Assembly: GCF_003326755.1 (NCBI RefSeq)
Contig: NZ_JPWH01000016.1
Location: 36,808-100,807 of the forward strand
Source: Thalassospira profundimaris
GTDB lineage: Bacteria; Pseudomonadota; Alphaproteobacteria; Rhodospirillales; Thalassospiraceae
Length of the DNA: 64,000 nt
Direction of reading: 5' to 3'
Shown in pieces: positions 47,176 through 56,106 of this stretch. The translations under genes and the position numbers were made by a program. Position 1 is the first letter of the stretch, and each line of letters starts with the position of its first letter. The notes below the pieces were generated by a model. The model saw only the letters and a program-made list of their open reading frames with translations. It was not told the DNA's origin and searched no databases.

Positions 47176-47216
47176 TTAAAAAGAAACAGGCAGTGCCGAA
47201 AAATCCGGCGCTGCCT
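47176..47216 (-). terminator. Terminator of the lipoprotein gene
   Basis: An 11-base stem with one wobble (47188-47198 with 47206-47216) and a 7-base A/T-rich loop is followed, on the minus strand, by gtttctttttaatt. It lies about 70 bases after the lipoprotein stop. Confidence 0.85.
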
Positions 47217-47284
47217 GCTATTTGTTTTCTGACCGGGTCCAAGGGGGAAAACTGCGCCGATCATTGGAAAGAGGCTTCTGCTTT

Positions 47285-48904
47285 TTACGGTGCCGTAATG
47301 CGAAAGCTGGCCGATTTCCCGGTTTTATCGACAATCATAAACGTTCCGGTTGTGTCTGCTGTCATGCCGTTATCAGGCATAGTCAACGTGATTGGCTGGT
47401 TCGCAATCGGCTCACCATAAGCATAGCTGGTGTTGGCATTTGTTTTTAAATCCGGCGCTGTTTCGCCGCCCTGATAAAAGATGCGAAAAGGCGCAGTTCC
47501 ATTTTTTATGCTCAGGGTAATGGTGTTATTGCTGTCGGGTGTAAGTGCTGTCTCTGCCAATACAAGACCGGGTGACAGCTCAAGCGTGACGATATTGCTG
47601 GCGCCGTTATCATCAATAAAGCGCACCGGATAACTGCCATACTGGTTGCCGGTTCCGTTCCACTGAATGGTATATTCGGTGTCGCCATCCTGATTAAAAT
47701 CACGCTCCAGGGTCAGTCCCGCCGGTTTGCGGGTCATGGCAGCCCGGATGGGGCGTTTACCGCCAATGATGCCAACGGTTGCACTTTGACCGGCTTGTAG
47801 CGAGATTTCGCTTTCGGTCAGCACCAGTGTTGTGGCGATCCCCAGATCGTTGCAACCGGCAAAATCAAACTCATAAGGTACCTGAAGGGTTGCCTGTAAT
47901 TTCAGGTGAAAAGTCTCGAGATCCTCAGCAAGTATGGTTATCTCTTTTATTAGTTGTTCCTTGGTTTGTGGAGTATTGCCCTTTTTTTGTGGGTTCGTTA
48001 ATTGAGTGACTTCTTCGAGCGGGAAGGACATGTTCTTGGCTGAAGGCAATGCCGCAGTTGCGTTTGCCTGTGTCAGATAACCCGTTGTGCTGCGTTGTAC
48101 GGTCTCGAAAATGGTTGCGGGGTTGGGCAGTGTCTGGTCAAGAAGCTCGCGCATCTTGTCGTCAATTTCGATTAAAAGCTGACTGATTTCAACGGCGACA
48201 CGGCTGCCTTTCAGGTTATGGGTATCAATGGCCTGTTGATCTTGGCTGATCTTTGTTCCGATCAGGACAAGCTGGTTGTCCACTGTTATCTTGTCTGCTC
48301 CCGTCAAGGATGCGGCTTTCTGTCGCAGGGTAAGATATCGTTCGGTCAGTTCATTCAATCTGTGCTGATAGTTCCCTGTTATGACGGGATCCGTCAGTAT
48401 GCTGTTGGCGCGGCGCATGACGCAGGCGGTTGCTCTTGCGCCTGCACGATAGATTTCGCGTTTTTGTTCGGGGGCAAGGATGCTTGAACCCGCATAAAGC
48501 ACAGCCGTGCCAAGGCCAAGGCCGGCAATCAGGTCATCCGGGCCTTCGCTAACCGCGGCCCAGATTGTGCCCGCAGCAAGGCCGAGAATGCCGATATTGA
48601 CCAGGTTTTGGTCCGTGGTGATGTCATCAGCCGCATCGCGATAGCGTTTCCAGCTTATCAGCGCACTGGCAAAGGCGACACAACCCTGCTGCGGATAAAG
48701 GTCGGTCAGCGAGATGTCTTCGGCCTTCTTGCCGTTGCTGGTCCTGACCCCGCATAAATCACGTTCCCACAATGTCTTGTTGGCACCAATCTTCATATTC
48801 TTGGAAATCGGACTGTCCACATTGGATACCATCGCACAGCCGGATGTGAAAATCAGCGTTGTTGCCAAGGCACAACTGCGTAAAACCCGTGACTTTTTCA
48901 TCAT
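47285..48904 (-). CDS. Predicted lipoprotein of unknown function with Ig-like C-terminal region
   Basis: The 539-residue protein starts MMKKSR with a G-rich ribosome binding site and has a type II signal with the lipobox FTSGC, so the mature protein should be lipid-anchored at a membrane. A glycine/alanine-rich, weakly hydrophobic helical stretch (about 100-150) and helical segments (about 170-300) follow. From about residue 360 there are beta-rich segments like tandem Ig/cadherin folds (SLQAGQSATVGIIGG; SNIVTLELSPG; NNTITLSIKNGTAPFRI). I do not recognise a family. It is a single-gene unit with its own terminator. The open frame begins further upstream at a GTG (48919), which is less likely. 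Confidence 0.75.
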   Translation of the reverse strand: MMKKSRVLRSCALATTLIFTSGCAMVSNVDSPISKNMKIGANKTLWERDLCGVRTSNGKKAEDISLTDLYPQQGCVAFASALISWKRYRDAADDITTDQNLVNIGILGLAAGTIWAAVSEGPDDLIAGLGLGTAVLYAGSSILAPEQKREIYRAGARATACVMRRANSILTDPVITGNYQHRLNELTERYLTLRQKAASLTGADKITVDNQLVLIGTKISQDQQAIDTHNLKGSRVAVEISQLLIEIDDKMRELLDQTLPNPATIFETVQRSTTGYLTQANATAALPSAKNMSFPLEEVTQLTNPQKKGNTPQTKEQLIKEITILAEDLETFHLKLQATLQVPYEFDFAGCNDLGIATTLVLTESEISLQAGQSATVGIIGGKRPIRAAMTRKPAGLTLERDFNQDGDTEYTIQWNGTGNQYGSYPVRFIDDNGASNIVTLELSPGLVLAETALTPDSNNTITLSIKNGTAPFRIFYQGGETAPDLKTNANTSYAYGEPIANQPITLTMPDNGMTADTTGTFMIVDKTGKSASFRITAP

Positions 48905-49294
48905 ATCCCCCCGGACCACATCAACCCAAGGGTGTATGATTTCAGATTTTGATCATATGTAAATAAAATAGTTCAAATTTTGATAATTGACGCGGTGTGC
49001 TGCCAACTTGTCGAAGGCCGTCCAATAAGCGCCAGTAAAAGGTAAGGGGCTATTAGACTCAGCAATTATATTCCGGCTTGAGATGTATGATTTTTTTCGA
49101 GGGTTTTTGCCAGCAGTTGCGCAAGATCCATGAAATTGGATGGTACCTTGTCACAAAACAAATCAATCGACCCTTCTGACGGTAAACCGCAAGCAAAGTT
49201 AACCATGTTTCCGGGCCTGCTCTTGCTGGGAGCAGATCACTAGCACGTAAAGCTCCCATTAAAGACGGGCCGGTTTAAAGGGTGCTGAGCCAAC
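48905..49294. other. Gap between lipoprotein gene and Lrp-type regulator; nothing clear
   Basis: This 390-base gap must hold the promoter of the minus-strand lipoprotein gene in its left part, where it is AT-rich (48955-48990). The rest holds no recognisable gene; a 66-codon minus-strand reading frame (49059-49259) has no family resemblance. The gap marks the border between the tryptophan/lipoprotein region and the amino acid transport module, and may be a scar of insertion. Confidence 0.4.
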
Positions 49295-49708
49295 TCATGC
49301 AGGTCCCAGCATGATAAAGGTCTCGCTCGCCGAGACGCCATCTGTCGCCCGAACAGTTGAGATAAGCTCGTTCAATTCCAACATGGTGGAAACCTCGATC
49401 TCGGTGATGATATCCCAAACGCCGTTGGTGTTGGAAACGGCGACGACGCCAGGCAGGCGCTTGATGACCGACACTGCTGGCCGCGGGGAGCCTTTCAATG
49501 TGATCAGGATAAATGCTCTGATCAGATCCTTGTTGATGTCATCCTTCAGACGGACTGTGAACCCTTTGATGTGCTCTTCCGCGATAAGCCGGTCCAGTCT
49601 CTTTTGAGCTGTTGCCCGGGCAACTCCCAGAAGCTGCGCAAGTTGCGGTACCGAAGCTCTCCCATTGATGCGCAGTTCCGCAATCATCCGCCTGTCAAGG
49701 TCATCCAT
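49295..49708 (-). CDS. Lrp/AsnC-family transcriptional regulator
   Basis: The 137-residue protein has an N-terminal helix-turn-helix (DLDRRMIAELRINGRASVPQLAQLLGVARATAQKRLDRLIAEEHIKGF) and a C-terminal RAM-type ligand domain (LPGVVAVSNTNGVWDIITEIEV). It is somewhat shorter than E. coli Lrp (164 residues). It is divergent from the amino acid transport and catabolism operon, so it probably activates or represses those genes in response to an amino acid such as arginine or ornithine. Direct repeats just upstream of its start may be its own binding sites. Confidence 0.93.
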   Translation of the reverse strand: MDDLDRRMIAELRINGRASVPQLAQLLGVARATAQKRLDRLIAEEHIKGFTVRLKDDINKDLIRAFILITLKGSPRPAVSVIKRLPGVVAVSNTNGVWDIITEIEVSTMLELNELISTVRATDGVSASETFIMLGPA

Positions 49709-49718
49709 CGATCACTTC

Positions 49719-49749
49719 CTATTTCGTCATTTTTATTACTATTTCGTCA
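49719..49749. promoter_or_regulatory. Direct repeats spaced 20 bp, candidate Lrp sites
   Basis: The 11-base sequence ctatttcgtca occurs at 49719-49729 and again at 49739-49749, exactly 20 bases apart, which puts both copies on the same face of the DNA helix. They lie 11-41 bases upstream of the regulator start and within the divergent gap, in keeping with autoregulation and control of the transporter operon. Confidence 0.55.
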
Positions 49750-49959
49750 GATATTGTGAATTTCAAGCACTTTGTGTTCTTTTTTGTTCTTTGTAAACAT
49801 TCTACGCTTCTCTTCTGTTGATGCAGAGCCAGAGGAAAAAATCGGGACAATACAAATTAGCCCGGCTTCGCATTCTTTCGATCAGTCCATGTCTTTTGAA
49901 CTGGCGTCGTAAATCACGCGACGATCCGCTGTGACGGGTCGCACTGGGAGATGAAATAC

Positions 49960-50733
49960 ATGAAATTAAAACAAGTTTTTTCTGCTGTTGTGATGGCTGC
50001 CGCGATTTGCTTGCCGTTCACCTCTGCCCAAGCGGATGACCTGCAAAAGATCCAGAATGCCGGCAAATTGTCTATTGCTATGTCTGGTGCGTTTCCACCG
50101 TTCAGTTTCGTTGACGAAAACAACCAGGTGGTCGGCTTCGATGTCGATATCGGCTCCGAAATCGCGCGTCGTCTAAAGACCACGCCGGTCATTGTGACGA
50201 CCGCATGGGACGGCATTATCGCCGGCCTCATTACCGGTCGTTATGACACCGTTATTGGTTCCATGAGCATCACTGAAGAGCGCAAAAAAGCTGTAGATTT
50301 CGTTGGTCCCTATTATCGTTCCGGGCTTGCCGTTTTTGTGCACAAAGGTTCTGGCATCACGACTGTTGGTGCCTTGAAGGGCAAGACAGTTGGCGTCACG
50401 CTGGGCGAAGCTGCCGAGAAATGGGCGCGTGATCAGAACAAGTTCAACATCCGAACTTACAAGGGCCTTCCCGAAATGCTTCTCGATCTTACTGCCGGCC
50501 GCATCGATGCGATCGTCGCAGATGATATTCCGGTGTTCGTGGCGATGGCCAAGAGCAATGCGCCGGTCGAGCAGATCAAGGACGACACGCTGCCGCGCTA
50601 TGACGTTGGTATTGCTATCCGCAAGAACAACCCCGAACTCGCCGCCGCCATGCAGAAGGCGCTGGATGATATGATGGCTGACGGCACCTACGAAAGCATA
50701 TCGAAAAAGTGGATTGGTTACGACATCCGCTAA
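49960..50733 (+). CDS. Amino acid ABC transporter substrate-binding protein
   Basis: The 257-residue protein has a signal peptide (KLKQVFSAVVMAAAICLPF...AQA-DD) and the SBP_bac_3 pattern: GKLSIAMSGAFPPFSFVDENNQVVGFDVDIG, then WDGIIAGLITGRYDTVIGSMSITEERKKAVDF. Polar amino acid binding proteins share this. ATG 49960 is preferred to ATG 49951, because a GGGAG sits nine bases before the former but touches the latter. The ligand is unknown; ornithine, arginine or a related compound is suggested by the downstream enzymes. Confidence 0.93.
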   Translation: MKLKQVFSAVVMAAAICLPFTSAQADDLQKIQNAGKLSIAMSGAFPPFSFVDENNQVVGFDVDIGSEIARRLKTTPVIVTTAWDGIIAGLITGRYDTVIGSMSITEERKKAVDFVGPYYRSGLAVFVHKGSGITTVGALKGKTVGVTLGEAAEKWARDQNKFNIRTYKGLPEMLLDLTAGRIDAIVADDIPVFVAMAKSNAPVEQIKDDTLPRYDVGIAIRKNNPELAAAMQKALDDMMADGTYESISKKWIGYDIR

Positions 50734-50925
50734 GATTTGTGGCCGGGAGGTCAACCCGGCCCACTTCCTTCTTTGAAAGCTTGACGGAGGGGTCGGCCTG
50801 ACGAATGTCAGGCGCCCGTAGGCGTCGAACCTCACAGTTTTCAGGACTTCTCACCGTAAGGTGCCGTTTCCTGCCGCCTGGATAAAGCGGCACATCACTC
50901 ATGAGCATACTCTGGAGAGTCCAGA
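50734..50925 (+). promoter_or_regulatory. Intercistronic stem-loops between binding protein and permease
   Basis: Two perfect 7-base stems follow the binding-protein gene: ggccggg / cccggcc (50741-50761) and gcctgac / gtcaggc with a GAAT loop (50796-50813). A looser ggtgccg...cggcac pair lies further on. None has a T run. Such structures usually protect the upstream mRNA end and keep binding protein in excess over permease. Confidence 0.6.
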
Positions 50926-51588
50926 ATGGATTTCCAACTTATGGGGCAAATCTTGCCCTTTATGGCAGAAGCGTCCTTATTGACAGTCAGCCTGACAGTT
51001 TATTCTTTGGTCATCGGGCTGTTCGTTGCCATGATCGTCGCCATGGGGCGCTTTTCCTCAGTCAAGCCGATACGCTGGGTTGCAACGGCTTACGTTAGTA
51101 TTATGCGTGGCACCCCCCTTTTGGTGCAGCTTTTTATCATTTTCTTTGGCGGTCCGCAGTTTGGTCTGGATCTGAAGCCGTTTTCGGCTGGCGTCCTGAC
51201 AATGGGGCTCAATATCGGCGCCTATATGTCAGAGGGCATTAAGGGCTCCATCATTGCTGTGGATAAGGGACAGACGGAAGCATCACGTTCGCTTGGTTTC
51301 GGTCGCTTTGATACCATGCGGCTCTTCATCTTCCCGCAGGCGGCGGCACTGATGATCCGCTCTCTGGGTGTCAACACTGTTATTTTAGCAAAAAGCACCG
51401 CTCTTGTTTCAACAATCGGCGTTGTGGAACTGACCTACTCGGCACAACGGTTCGTCACTTCTACTTACAAGCCCTTTGAAGTCTTTGCCGTCGCCGGAGC
51501 GGCCTACATCGTTATCGTCGGAGCCATTCTCCTCACCGTGCGCGGTTTGGAACACCTGTTTGACGCCCACAGGAAGGCCGCAGCATGA
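50926..51588 (+). CDS. Amino acid ABC transporter permease (HisM/HisQ type)
   Basis: The 220-residue inner-membrane protein has about five membrane helices and the EAA-type loop motif (EASRSLGFGRFDTMRLFIFPQA) that contacts the ATPase. MRGTPLLVQLFIIFFG is typical of polar amino acid permeases. It overlaps the second permease by four bases and forms a heterodimer with it. Confidence 0.93.
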   Translation: MDFQLMGQILPFMAEASLLTVSLTVYSLVIGLFVAMIVAMGRFSSVKPIRWVATAYVSIMRGTPLLVQLFIIFFGGPQFGLDLKPFSAGVLTMGLNIGAYMSEGIKGSIIAVDKGQTEASRSLGFGRFDTMRLFIFPQAAALMIRSLGVNTVILAKSTALVSTIGVVELTYSAQRFVTSTYKPFEVFAVAGAAYIVIVGAILLTVRGLEHLFDAHRKAAA

Positions 51589-52241
51589 GCTTCGATTTCA
51601 GCGTGGTATGGTCCTATTCACAACTTCTGTTAACCGGTCTGCTCTGGACTATTTTCATCACCGTTCTGGCTGGATCCATCAGCATTCTGCTGGGCATTGT
51701 GATTGCGACGACAACGTTATACGGGTCAAGAATTGCAAGCCTGCCGATGCGCGGTATTATCTTTCTGTTCATGGGGACACCGCTGCTGTTGCAGCTCTAC
51801 CTGCTCTATTACGGGCTGTCGCAGGTGGGTATCATGCTGCCGGCTTTCTGGACCGGGGTGATTGGACTTGGTCTTCACTATGCTGCATATAACGCAGATA
51901 TTTTCCAAGCGTCCCTAAAGGCTGTTGATCCCGGGCAGATGGAAGCGGCGAGATCCCTGGGCTTCAGCCGTGGCGCTACCCGGCGTTACTTCATCATACC
52001 GCAAGCTGTTCTTACCGCGTTACCACAAGTTGGCAATAACAGCATCATCCTCCTGAAAGACACCGCCGTTCTGTCAGTTCTCGGTATCTCCGAACTTGTC
52101 CTGGACGCACAACGTGCCATCAGCGAGACCTATCGCCCCTTTGAATTCTATTTCACTGCGGCTCTTCTCTATTACGTCGTCAATTTAGCGATGGAATTCA
52201 TGCTGAGCATTGCCGGCCGCAAAACGGAAGAAATCCGATGA
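51585..52241 (+). CDS. Amino acid ABC transporter permease, second subunit
   Basis: The 218-residue membrane protein is a relative of the preceding one, with FMGTPLLLQLYLLYYGL and the EAA loop EAARSLGFSRGATRRYFIIPQA. The gene overlaps both neighbours (ATGA). Together the two permeases make the translocation path of the importer. Confidence 0.93.
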   Translation: MSFDFSVVWSYSQLLLTGLLWTIFITVLAGSISILLGIVIATTTLYGSRIASLPMRGIIFLFMGTPLLLQLYLLYYGLSQVGIMLPAFWTGVIGLGLHYAAYNADIFQASLKAVDPGQMEAARSLGFSRGATRRYFIIPQAVLTALPQVGNNSIILLKDTAVLSVLGISELVLDAQRAISETYRPFEFYFTAALLYYVVNLAMEFMLSIAGRKTEEIR

Positions 52242-53002
52242 ACCAGCAAAAGCCCATGATCGAATTGCGCCAGATCCGCAAATCCTATGGCAGCCACGAA
52301 GTGCTAAAGGGCATAGACCTCGTCGTCCCCCGTGGCAAAATCGTTTCTATTATTGGCCCCAGCGGCTCCGGGAAGAGTACCCTGCTCAGGTCGATCAATA
52401 TGTTGGAAGAAACGTCGAGCGGCGAGATTTGGCTCGATGGCCAGCAAGTCAACCGGCCTTTGAAAGGTCGTGTGTTTGAGAAACACATCAACCATATCCG
52501 CCAGGAAATGGGCATGGTGTTCCAGCAGTTTAATCTGTTTCCCCACCTTACAGTCCTGCAAAACATCATGATCGGGCCCATGCGCCTTAAGGGGTTGACG
52601 AAGACTGCCGCGCGCGACCGTGCCAACGCACTCCTTGCGAAAGTCGGGTTGGCAGATAAGGGCCAGGCCTACCCCGCCCGACTTTCAGGGGGGCAAAAAC
52701 AGCGTGTCGCGATTGCCCGCGCTCTCGCCATGCAGCCCAAAGTCATGTTGTTCGATGAGGCGACGTCAGCTCTCGACCCCGAGCTTGTCGAGGAAGTCAA
52801 TCAGGTGATGAAGCAGCTCGTCAGCGAACACATGACCATGCTGATTGTAACACATGAGATGCGGTTCGCCGCTGAAGTTTCCGATCATGTTCTGTTTATG
52901 GATGGTGGCGTTGTCGTCGAGCAGGGCGATCCCCGTCAGATCCTGTCCAACCCGATCGAGGAGCGTACGCGCGTCTTCCTTCGCAAACACCTGTCGAATT
53001 AA
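52238..53002 (+). CDS. Amino acid ABC transporter ATP-binding protein
   Basis: The 254-residue ATPase has Walker A (GPSGSGKST), Q-loop, signature LSGGQKQR, Walker B (VMLFDEATSALD) and the H-loop histidine (VTHEM). It belongs to the GlnQ/HisP group that powers polar amino acid uptake. It follows the permease gene with ATGA overlap. Confidence 0.95.
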   Translation: MNQQKPMIELRQIRKSYGSHEVLKGIDLVVPRGKIVSIIGPSGSGKSTLLRSINMLEETSSGEIWLDGQQVNRPLKGRVFEKHINHIRQEMGMVFQQFNLFPHLTVLQNIMIGPMRLKGLTKTAARDRANALLAKVGLADKGQAYPARLSGGQKQRVAIARALAMQPKVMLFDEATSALDPELVEEVNQVMKQLVSEHMTMLIVTHEMRFAAEVSDHVLFMDGGVVVEQGDPRQILSNPIEERTRVFLRKHLSN

Positions 53003-53017
53003 ATTACGGAGAAAAGG

Positions 53018-54712
53018 ATGCCAAAAGCACAACAAAAGACGGTTCCGTCAACCGGAACCCGGATCGATAGGGAACGAGTTCGGGACTTTGCGCTGCGCCT
53101 TACGTCATGGCCAAGTGAAACCGGCACCTCGGGCGAAGCGAAGTTTGCTGATCAGTTATACGGACTTCTGAGCGAGCTTCCCTACTTCCGCGAGCACCCC
53201 GAAGACCTGTCTCTTGTCGACAGCCACGGCGACCCGCTTACCCGCAATGTCGTTGCCCTCGTTCGCGGCACAGGCAAGCGCACGCTTGTGATGGCGGGGC
53301 ATTTTGATACGGTCTCAACGGACAATTACCACGAACTCAAGTCACTGGCATGCACCAGTCTTGAATTAAAGGATGCATTGATCGAAAGTCTGTCGGAGCG
53401 TGACGATCGCTCCGAGCAGGAGGAGCGGGCGTTGCAGGATTTGCTTGGTGGTGACTTCTTGCCTGGTCGCGGCTTGCTTGACATGAAAAGTGGTATCGCT
53501 GTTGCGATCGCTTGTCTGGAGGAGTTTGCCTCCAACCCTGATCGACAGGGCAATTTGATGCTTGTTGCCACGCCGGACGAAGAACGTGAAAGCCGTGGCA
53601 TGCGATCGCTGCGAGATGCGTTGCCTGGCATTACGTCAGCATTCGATATCGAGATTGCGGCGGGTCTCAATCTGGACGTGACGTCCGATCAAGGCGATGG
53701 TAGCGAAGGCCGCGCTGTCTATGCAGGTACCATTGGTAAACTTCTGCCCTTCGCGCTGGTGATTGGTTGCAGCTCGCATGCCAGCTATCCATTTGAAGGC
53801 GTCAGTGCGCAGGCGATGGCCGCAGGGATTCTGGCGCGTCTGGAAGGTAATGCAGAACTGGCAGATCGTGATGACAATGATATTTCGCCACCGCCGATTT
53901 GCCTGGAAGCCAAGGACCTTCGCGATGGTTACGAAGTGACCACGCCGGAACGATTCTGGATTGCTTTTAACTGGCTGTACCATGCCATGACAGCCGACGA
54001 GCTTTTCGCCCGTTTCAGGGAGGAAGTACGATCCGGAGCAGCGGAAGCCGTGGATCGTTTCAGTTCCCAGTCTGTTGAATATGGCAGACTGATCGGTGGA
54101 CGTGCGGGTGCTACTCCGGGAAAGCCACGTCTTTTGACGTTTCAAGAACTGCGCGCGCTGGCGGCAAAGGTTTGTGGAGAAGGCTTTGACGCGCTTTATG
54201 CCCAACGGGAGGCAGAGCTTTCCCATATCGATAATCCGCTTGCGCTTACACGGCAATTGACGGAGTGGTTGGTCGAGGTCGCTCGTCTGTCCGGCCCGGC
54301 AATCGTTATCGGATTTGCCGGGCTCCACTATCCTCCCAGTCATCTGCGGCTTAACGAACCCAATGATCGCGCCCTGCATCAGGCGATTGAGAGCGCGCGC
54401 GCAGGTCTTGGCAACGAGCCCGAGCGCAGTCTGGTCTGGAAACCTCATTTTCAGGGCATCTCCGACATGAGCTTCCTTGGTTTAGTTGCAAGTAACAGCC
54501 AGGTTGTTTCGGAAAACACGCCGATTTCGCGGCTGATTGATCAACCGCCGCACAATGCAGAGCACTTCCCGGTCGTTAATCTTGGCCCCTGGGGCCGCGA
54601 GTTTCACCAGAAGTTCGAGCGTGTGCATGAACCTTACGCGTTCGGAGTACTTCCGGGTCTCGTCTCTGAAATTGCCAAAACATTCCTCGCTGATAACAGC
54701 CAGGGAAAATGA
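53018..54712 (+). CDS. rocB: M20-family peptidase, RocB-like
   Basis: The 564-residue protein matches the RocB type of M20 metallohydrolase in length and motifs: MAGHFDTVS with metal ligand H95 and D97, GRGLLDMKSGIAVA with the bridging aspartate, and TPDEERESRGM with the catalytic glutamate pair. RocB lies in an arginine-degradation operon of Bacillus subtilis, but its reaction is not firmly known. M20 enzymes usually cut amide bonds of N-acylated or peptide-linked amino acids. The gene starts 15 bases after the ABC ATPase, so imported conjugates may be cleaved here before the cyclodeaminase-family enzyme acts. Confidence 0.85.
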   Translation: MPKAQQKTVPSTGTRIDRERVRDFALRLTSWPSETGTSGEAKFADQLYGLLSELPYFREHPEDLSLVDSHGDPLTRNVVALVRGTGKRTLVMAGHFDTVSTDNYHELKSLACTSLELKDALIESLSERDDRSEQEERALQDLLGGDFLPGRGLLDMKSGIAVAIACLEEFASNPDRQGNLMLVATPDEERESRGMRSLRDALPGITSAFDIEIAAGLNLDVTSDQGDGSEGRAVYAGTIGKLLPFALVIGCSSHASYPFEGVSAQAMAAGILARLEGNAELADRDDNDISPPPICLEAKDLRDGYEVTTPERFWIAFNWLYHAMTADELFARFREEVRSGAAEAVDRFSSQSVEYGRLIGGRAGATPGKPRLLTFQELRALAAKVCGEGFDALYAQREAELSHIDNPLALTRQLTEWLVEVARLSGPAIVIGFAGLHYPPSHLRLNEPNDRALHQAIESARAGLGNEPERSLVWKPHFQGISDMSFLGLVASNSQVVSENTPISRLIDQPPHNAEHFPVVNLGPWGREFHQKFERVHEPYAFGVLPGLVSEIAKTFLADNSQGK

Positions 54713-54784
54713 CGCGGAGAGGCATGTGAAGAACCGCTTTACATGCCTCATTGGCGCAAGGGTAAACCAAAAGGATTGAATATC

Positions 54785-55846
54785 ATGACTGCTCATTCCA
54801 ATCTGAACATCGTACCTTTTGTCAGCGTGGACCACATGATGAGGCTGGTACTAAAGGTCGGAACCGAAACCTTTCTTACCGAGCTCGCGATGTTTATCGA
54901 AGAGGATTTTCGGCGCTGGGCACAGTTCGACAAAACCCCGCGCGTGGCGTCGCATTCCCGGGAAGGCGTGATCGAACTGATGCCGACCAGCGACGGAACA
55001 TTGTACGGCTTTAAATACGTTAATGGTCATCCGAAAAACACGAGGGAAGGCCGCCAGACTGTTACTGCCTTCGGGGTGCTGTCGGATGTTGGCAATGGCT
55101 ATCCGATGCTGCTTTCTGAAATGACTATCCTGACTGCGCTGCGCACGGCTGCGATGTCGGCGGTTGCTGCGAAATATCTTGCCCGTCCCAATTCGAAGAC
55201 CATGGCGATCATCGGCAACGGGGCGCAGAGCGAATTTCAGGCGCTTGCCTTCAAGGCACTACTTGGTGTGACGTCTCTACATCTGTACGACATTGATCCA
55301 AGCGCGACCGAGCGTTGTGCCAGGAACCTGTCCGGTAAAGGCTTCACTGTTAAGACCTGCAGTTCTTCTCATGCGGCAGTCGAAGGTGCCGACATCATCA
55401 CGACAGTCACCGCAGACAAGCAGTATGCCACGATCCTGTCTGACAACATGGTCGGGCCTGGCCTGCATATCAATGCAGTCGGCGGCGACTGCCCTGGCAA
55501 GACCGAGTTGCACAAGGATATTTTGCTGCGCTCGGACATCTTCGTCGAGTATCCGCCGCAAACCCGTATCGAGGGCGAAATACAGCAGCTCGCTGCGGAC
55601 CATCCGGTAAAAGAACTCTGGGAAATTATTGCTGGCAAGAGTGAAGGCCGTGAATCGGATCAGGCCATTACACTATTCGATAGCGTTGGTTTTGCTATCG
55701 AGGATTTCTCCGCGTTGCGCTATGTGCGCAGCAAGCTTGAAGAAACAGGTCTGTATGTCAATCTTGACTTGCTGGCGGACCCGGACGATCCGCGTGATCT
55801 GTATGGCATGCTACTTCGTCGTGAGGCGACGCTTCTAGAGATTTAG
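54785..55846 (+). CDS. Ornithine cyclodeaminase family protein
   Basis: The 353-residue protein has the OCD/mu-crystallin pattern, with the NAD-binding motif AIIGNGAQSEFQALAF and the lysine-bearing stretch GFKYVNGHPKN near residue 75. Ornithine cyclodeaminase turns ornithine into proline and ammonia; related enzymes act on lysine or reduce ketimines. Length is at the OCD norm. The ATG at 54785 is chosen since the frame upstream (to 54743) has no good start signal. With RocB-like peptidase and the importer it suggests a route from an arginine/ornithine derivative to proline. Confidence 0.9.
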   Translation: MTAHSNLNIVPFVSVDHMMRLVLKVGTETFLTELAMFIEEDFRRWAQFDKTPRVASHSREGVIELMPTSDGTLYGFKYVNGHPKNTREGRQTVTAFGVLSDVGNGYPMLLSEMTILTALRTAAMSAVAAKYLARPNSKTMAIIGNGAQSEFQALAFKALLGVTSLHLYDIDPSATERCARNLSGKGFTVKTCSSSHAAVEGADIITTVTADKQYATILSDNMVGPGLHINAVGGDCPGKTELHKDILLRSDIFVEYPPQTRIEGEIQQLAADHPVKELWEIIAGKSEGRESDQAITLFDSVGFAIEDFSALRYVRSKLEETGLYVNLDLLADPDDPRDLYGMLLRREATLLEI

Positions 55847-55853
55847 CCTTAAC

Positions 55854-55887
55854 GGATCGGCGATTGCACCATTTGCGTCGCCGATCC
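55854..55887 (+). terminator. Stem-loop at the end of the amino acid operon
   Basis: A perfect 10-base stem ggatcggcga / tcgccgatcc with a 14-base loop lies eight bases after the cyclodeaminase stop. It lacks a T run, so it may mark a factor-dependent end or protect the mRNA. The rest of the gap to 56106 holds no recognisable gene. Confidence 0.5.
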
Positions 55888-56106
55888 CTGAGGCAGATGT
55901 TGTTCCCAGTACAAACAGGCAAGCCTTCGGTTTTCGCGGTGCGATATACAGGGCGCGGTGTCGCTGATGCACCTTACCTGAGAATGGGAAACTCAAAACA
56001 GGCCGCTTATGAAATGCTCCTCGTGGATCAGATCAAAGCACTTTAACCCCAAAAAGGTGGGCGGAAAATGAATGCGTCCTGACCCTGGTATAAATATATA
56101 TCTGTC

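Noticed and set aside
46967..47242. 91-codon minus-strand reading frame between the RidA and lipoprotein genes
   Set aside because: It runs through the hairpin terminator of the lipoprotein gene and has no family resemblance or good start signal.
49059..49259. 66-codon minus-strand reading frame in the gap before the Lrp-type gene
   Set aside because: No ribosome binding site or family resemblance; I considered a transposase remnant but saw no inverted ends or recognisable motif.
55864..56046. 60-codon plus-strand reading frame after the cyclodeaminase gene
   Set aside because: It begins inside the terminal stem-loop at a TTG and has no recognisable content.
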